A DNA stretch of 64,000 nt from Lagopus muta (Eukaryota; Chordata; Aves; Galliformes; Phasianidae). Below the pieces are notes generated by a model. That model did not search any database and was not told the DNA's origin. It was given only the letters and a program-made list of their open reading frames with translations. The DNA lies in contig NC_064438.1 in assembly GCF_023343835.1 (NCBI RefSeq), positions 22,195,078 to 22,259,077 of the forward strand, in the 5' to 3' direction. The position numbers and the translations under genes were made by a program. Below, piece after piece: positions 60,701-64,000 of the stretch (within the stretch, counting starts at the first letter, position 1; each line of letters begins with the position of its first letter).

Positions 60701-63700
60701 CAACACCAGTGGCAGTAATTTCCAGTGAAAATCTACAAGGGCAGCAATATTAGAAATTTCAGGTGCAAGATCTTAAGAAAAGTAGCATAAGGGCACAAGG
60801 GTTGCCCCAGCAGCCTTCGGTGAAACGCTTCAAATCTGCAAGTGGCAAGCCTACAGAATTAGAAAGTGACAAACCTTATCATTATAAAAGCTAAAAAATC
60901 TGAGGCACAGTGAAAAGAAGTAAGTAAGATTTTAAGACTCATTTTGTGAGTTCTTATTACCTCTTTCTAAGCAGCCAAAAATCACTTGACTGACCAGCGT
61001 TTGAAGACGGGGTACTACGGAAAATTTTCTTTGCCCTTGGCTACTTGAATACATATTCATAGTCCTTTGAACTGAGATTTGAGAGATTTTTCTTTCTTCC
61101 AGCTGTTCTTAACTTGTTTGTCAGCAGGGAAAATGTTTGGAAAGGAATAGGAAGTATATCAGAAATTCATGGGTATTATGCTTGCTCCTTTGTTACAGCA
61201 CAGGTAGATAACAGCTGAAGTTAAAAATAAACAACAAAGACTCTAATACTTGTGCATATCTGAGAAGCCATCTTGAGATTAAAGTACTTTCAGACTTGAA
61301 TGCTGCAATGACTTGGGCTGAAATCCAGGAATAGTTGAAAGTAGAATAACCAGAAAAGATACACCTTAAGACCCTTTTTAAATGGAACATAAGATATAAA
61401 ACATTGGACTCAAAGTAGAATTTAGATAGGATTTAGGCATCTAAGTTCAAGAGACTGAATGCCCAAATTCTGCATAACAGTTTGAGTACCTGAGAACTTG
61501 CTGATTTTTCTGTTCTTGTGCTGTTTGGTTAAAAACAAAACAAAACGAACAAACAAAAAAAAAAAACAAACAGGTATGGTGGCTCTGGTTTCCTATGTTA
61601 AATATGTAGTAGAGAACGTTATCCTGTTGAGCTTCCTTTGGAGGAGAGGGAAGACCTCACAGGGTTGAAATGCATTAAATAGATGAGCGTGATGAAAGCG
61701 CATAGAGTAGCAGAATCACAGGATGAACACTGTAGATTGTTTCAGGTTTCAGACACAAAAACAAGGCTCAGATTTTGTATTTTGCAGCATGCAACTTGTT
61801 GCCCACAGATTAAGAAGGACAGAATGGGGGCATGCTGACTTTTATAGGTATCTGTCTTTTTCAGTTATACCATTAGTCTTAAGATCACTGAAATATAGAC
61901 AATATGTTTTTTAGTGTCTCTGTTGTTAGGGGAGTAATGATTACTAATGACAGATTTAAAAATATTTATCATAAAATTTAGTCTATCTACAGTTGATTTC
62001 AGGCTAAATGTGGGAGTTGGAAGATTTTAGGCAGAAGTTACACAGCTAGGCAGTGATAAACAGAATATTAGGAATAATTTAATATTCATTATTTTAATAA
62101 GAGCTTGGCACATTTCAACCTTCCTTACCACTGCCAAATGTCTCATGTCATTTTGTCACTTTTGTCTCAACAAACGTGTTTTCACACATTGTTTCTTTTA
62201 CTCGGTCTGAATTGCACATTAAAACTGGCGAGGAGAGTTTATGGAGTGAAAACACGAATACGAAAGTAAGTTCCAAGGAGTGTGATGGATAGAGGTTCAT
62301 GGATAAGTGATTATGGTCTTTTGTAGGATCATATGGCAGAGGAGTAAAATGATGAAACCCTATGCAAGACAGGAAATGAAGTAGCTCATTATCAGTCTAG
62401 TTTCCTTTCAATATGTTACGTTTGAACTGAGAACCAAGCAAGAGTGGCAGTGTTATGTGCTACATCCCCTGTGCTTAAGTAGTTTCAGACCTCTGTCATC
62501 TTTGTTCAAGAGATGGTAATTATCTCCCTCCAGAGACCAAATCTCAAAGATCACTGAGTTCCAAACTACTAAAGGGCAGTGTATTTTTCATTTTAGGCCC
62601 CTCAGCTGCCTTAATACTCAAGCATGTAATTACAATCTAAGCTGTTATCATGAATATCAAAGGTATTCCAGTCTCTTACTAGTCACGTCCCTCAGATACT
62701 CTCCTCAGTCCCTTTCACAGTTAGTTGTAACTATGATTTTGGAGCAAATACAGGCTTTTGTTTCTTTCTCAGATAGTTGTTGTTTGCTTTCATTTAAGTT
62801 TTCAAGATTCTCTACACACTTATGCTATTAGGAGATATCCAGAAGAAAGCAGGCAAGACAAATCTTTAGTTTTTTCTCCCCTTCCATCTTTAACAGTAAA
62901 TCCATTTTGAGTAGAAGACTCCTTGTGTTGTGTCCTTCAGATAAAGAACTGATGCCATAAATTGTCTTTGATACAGAATTACTATTTTAGTTAACATTTT
63001 TTTCCCCTCCTTGCTCTTCCTCCAAGTAAGTAAATTATTGTTTCATTTTGATCTGTGTGAATTTTGTGTTTCATGGCATCTGGAATTTATCATTAGATTA
63101 TTAAGGCTTTCACCTTTTCTATTTTCCTGAAAAATCTTTTTTTTTTTTTTTAGAACTGTTTTGCTCATACTTTCTTTCCTTGTCAGGGAGCATCTTCTGC
63201 AATTGTGTCCCTTTTTTGATCAATTCAATGCCTATTCCACATTAGCATGATTGGATATTAAGTATATTAAAACACTAGGTAGAGCTTCTAATCAATGTTG
63301 CTACTTGTTAATTTTTTATTTAAGATAGTAAACCCACAGGAAAATAACTCTGAGTGTCTTGATTAATATAAACCAAGTAGGGTAATTTACAAAACAATCT
63401 CTGGAGGTACATAAGCAAAATTTATTAATCATAACCACAGCAGACTACAAAACTCAATTACAAATATTTACACTTCTGTCACAGGCACTTATCTGATCCA
63501 TGCCAAATGCTGACAGATTTTAAAGACAATCACATTAAGTATTAATCAAGCTTGAAGGATGCAGCCAAGAAACAGCATACTAAAGAGATACCCATCCCCA
63601 AAGACAACTACACTCTCTGAATATTCAGCTTCCTATTGCCCTGAAAAATGTTTGAGATCCTATTCAGTCCCATGCTGTTTCCTTTTATTACATCTTTTTT

Positions 63701-64000
63701 TTTCTTTGTAATATATTTTCCCGAAGCTTCAAATATTCTACCCTCGGTGCAATGATTAAATACACAGAACAGGGCTTCTGTCTCAATGGTTTTGCTTCAC
63801 TTAAGAAAAACACTAGCAGAGTAAACCAGAAGGAAGTATTTTATTTAAACATTTTTCAGCCACTGTGTACAACACTGATCACATTTCCACTATCCCTTGA
63901 TACCATGCTTTTTTTTTTTTCTCTTTTTTTTCCTTGTGCTTCCATAGCAACTCTTCTCTATTCATGGATTTGTGTGATCTTTTTTCCATAGCATCTGTTA
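48720..64000. other. 15-kb non-coding stretch, no gene recognised
   Basis: AT-rich with ORFs under about 112 codons, none with a recognisable domain or a splice-consistent partner. Small direct repeats lie at about 50397-50440 (TTCAAGAGAAGTAAG) and 53030-53065 (GAGGAGAATTTG). A-rich or T-rich tracts lie at about 61533-61572 and 63137-63152. Regulatory elements cannot be judged without alignment. Confidence 0.45.

Overview
The window looks like nuclear DNA from a bird, most likely a galliform. It is AT-rich and intron-rich. It carries several CR1 LINE fragments with the typical 3' end (a short TTCTGTGATT-like terminus) and two degenerate mariner copies that match my memory of the chicken Galluhop family. 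No prokaryotic gene layout is present, and most open reading frames are chance ORFs in non-coding DNA.

One protein-coding gene can be reconstructed with confidence, on the + strand from about 0.97 to 12.2 kb (or 13.4 kb with an alternative last exon). Twelve exons join with matching phases and consensus GT/AG borders, followed by a terminal exon for which there are two candidates. The product is a secreted zinc metalloprotease of the astacin family, hatching-enzyme-like, of about 410 residues. It has a signal peptide, a short acidic propeptide encoded partly by three micro-exons of 25, 20 and 25 nt, an aspartate-switch motif, an RxxR cleavage site, a catalytic domain with HELDHALGFLHEH and an SVMHY Met-turn, and a single CUB domain.

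The remaining ~50 kb (13.7-64 kb) is mainly non-coding. It contains a small orphan CpG-rich patch (~17.04-17.22 kb), an LTR- or promoter-like block with CCAAT, a TTTAAGG TATA variant and a perfect splice donor (~18.55-18.79 kb), an old CR1 3' end (~19.05-19.23 kb), two neighbouring mariner copies (~24.5-25.5 kb), a 5'-truncated but nearly intact CR1 with a 635-codon reverse-transcriptase ORF (35.79-37.76 kb), further CR1 fragments (38.36, 41.3-41.9, 48.0-48.7 kb), and many simple repeats. From 48.7 kb to the end I find no supportable gene. I saw no tRNA, rRNA or CRISPR, and no novel multi-gene system.
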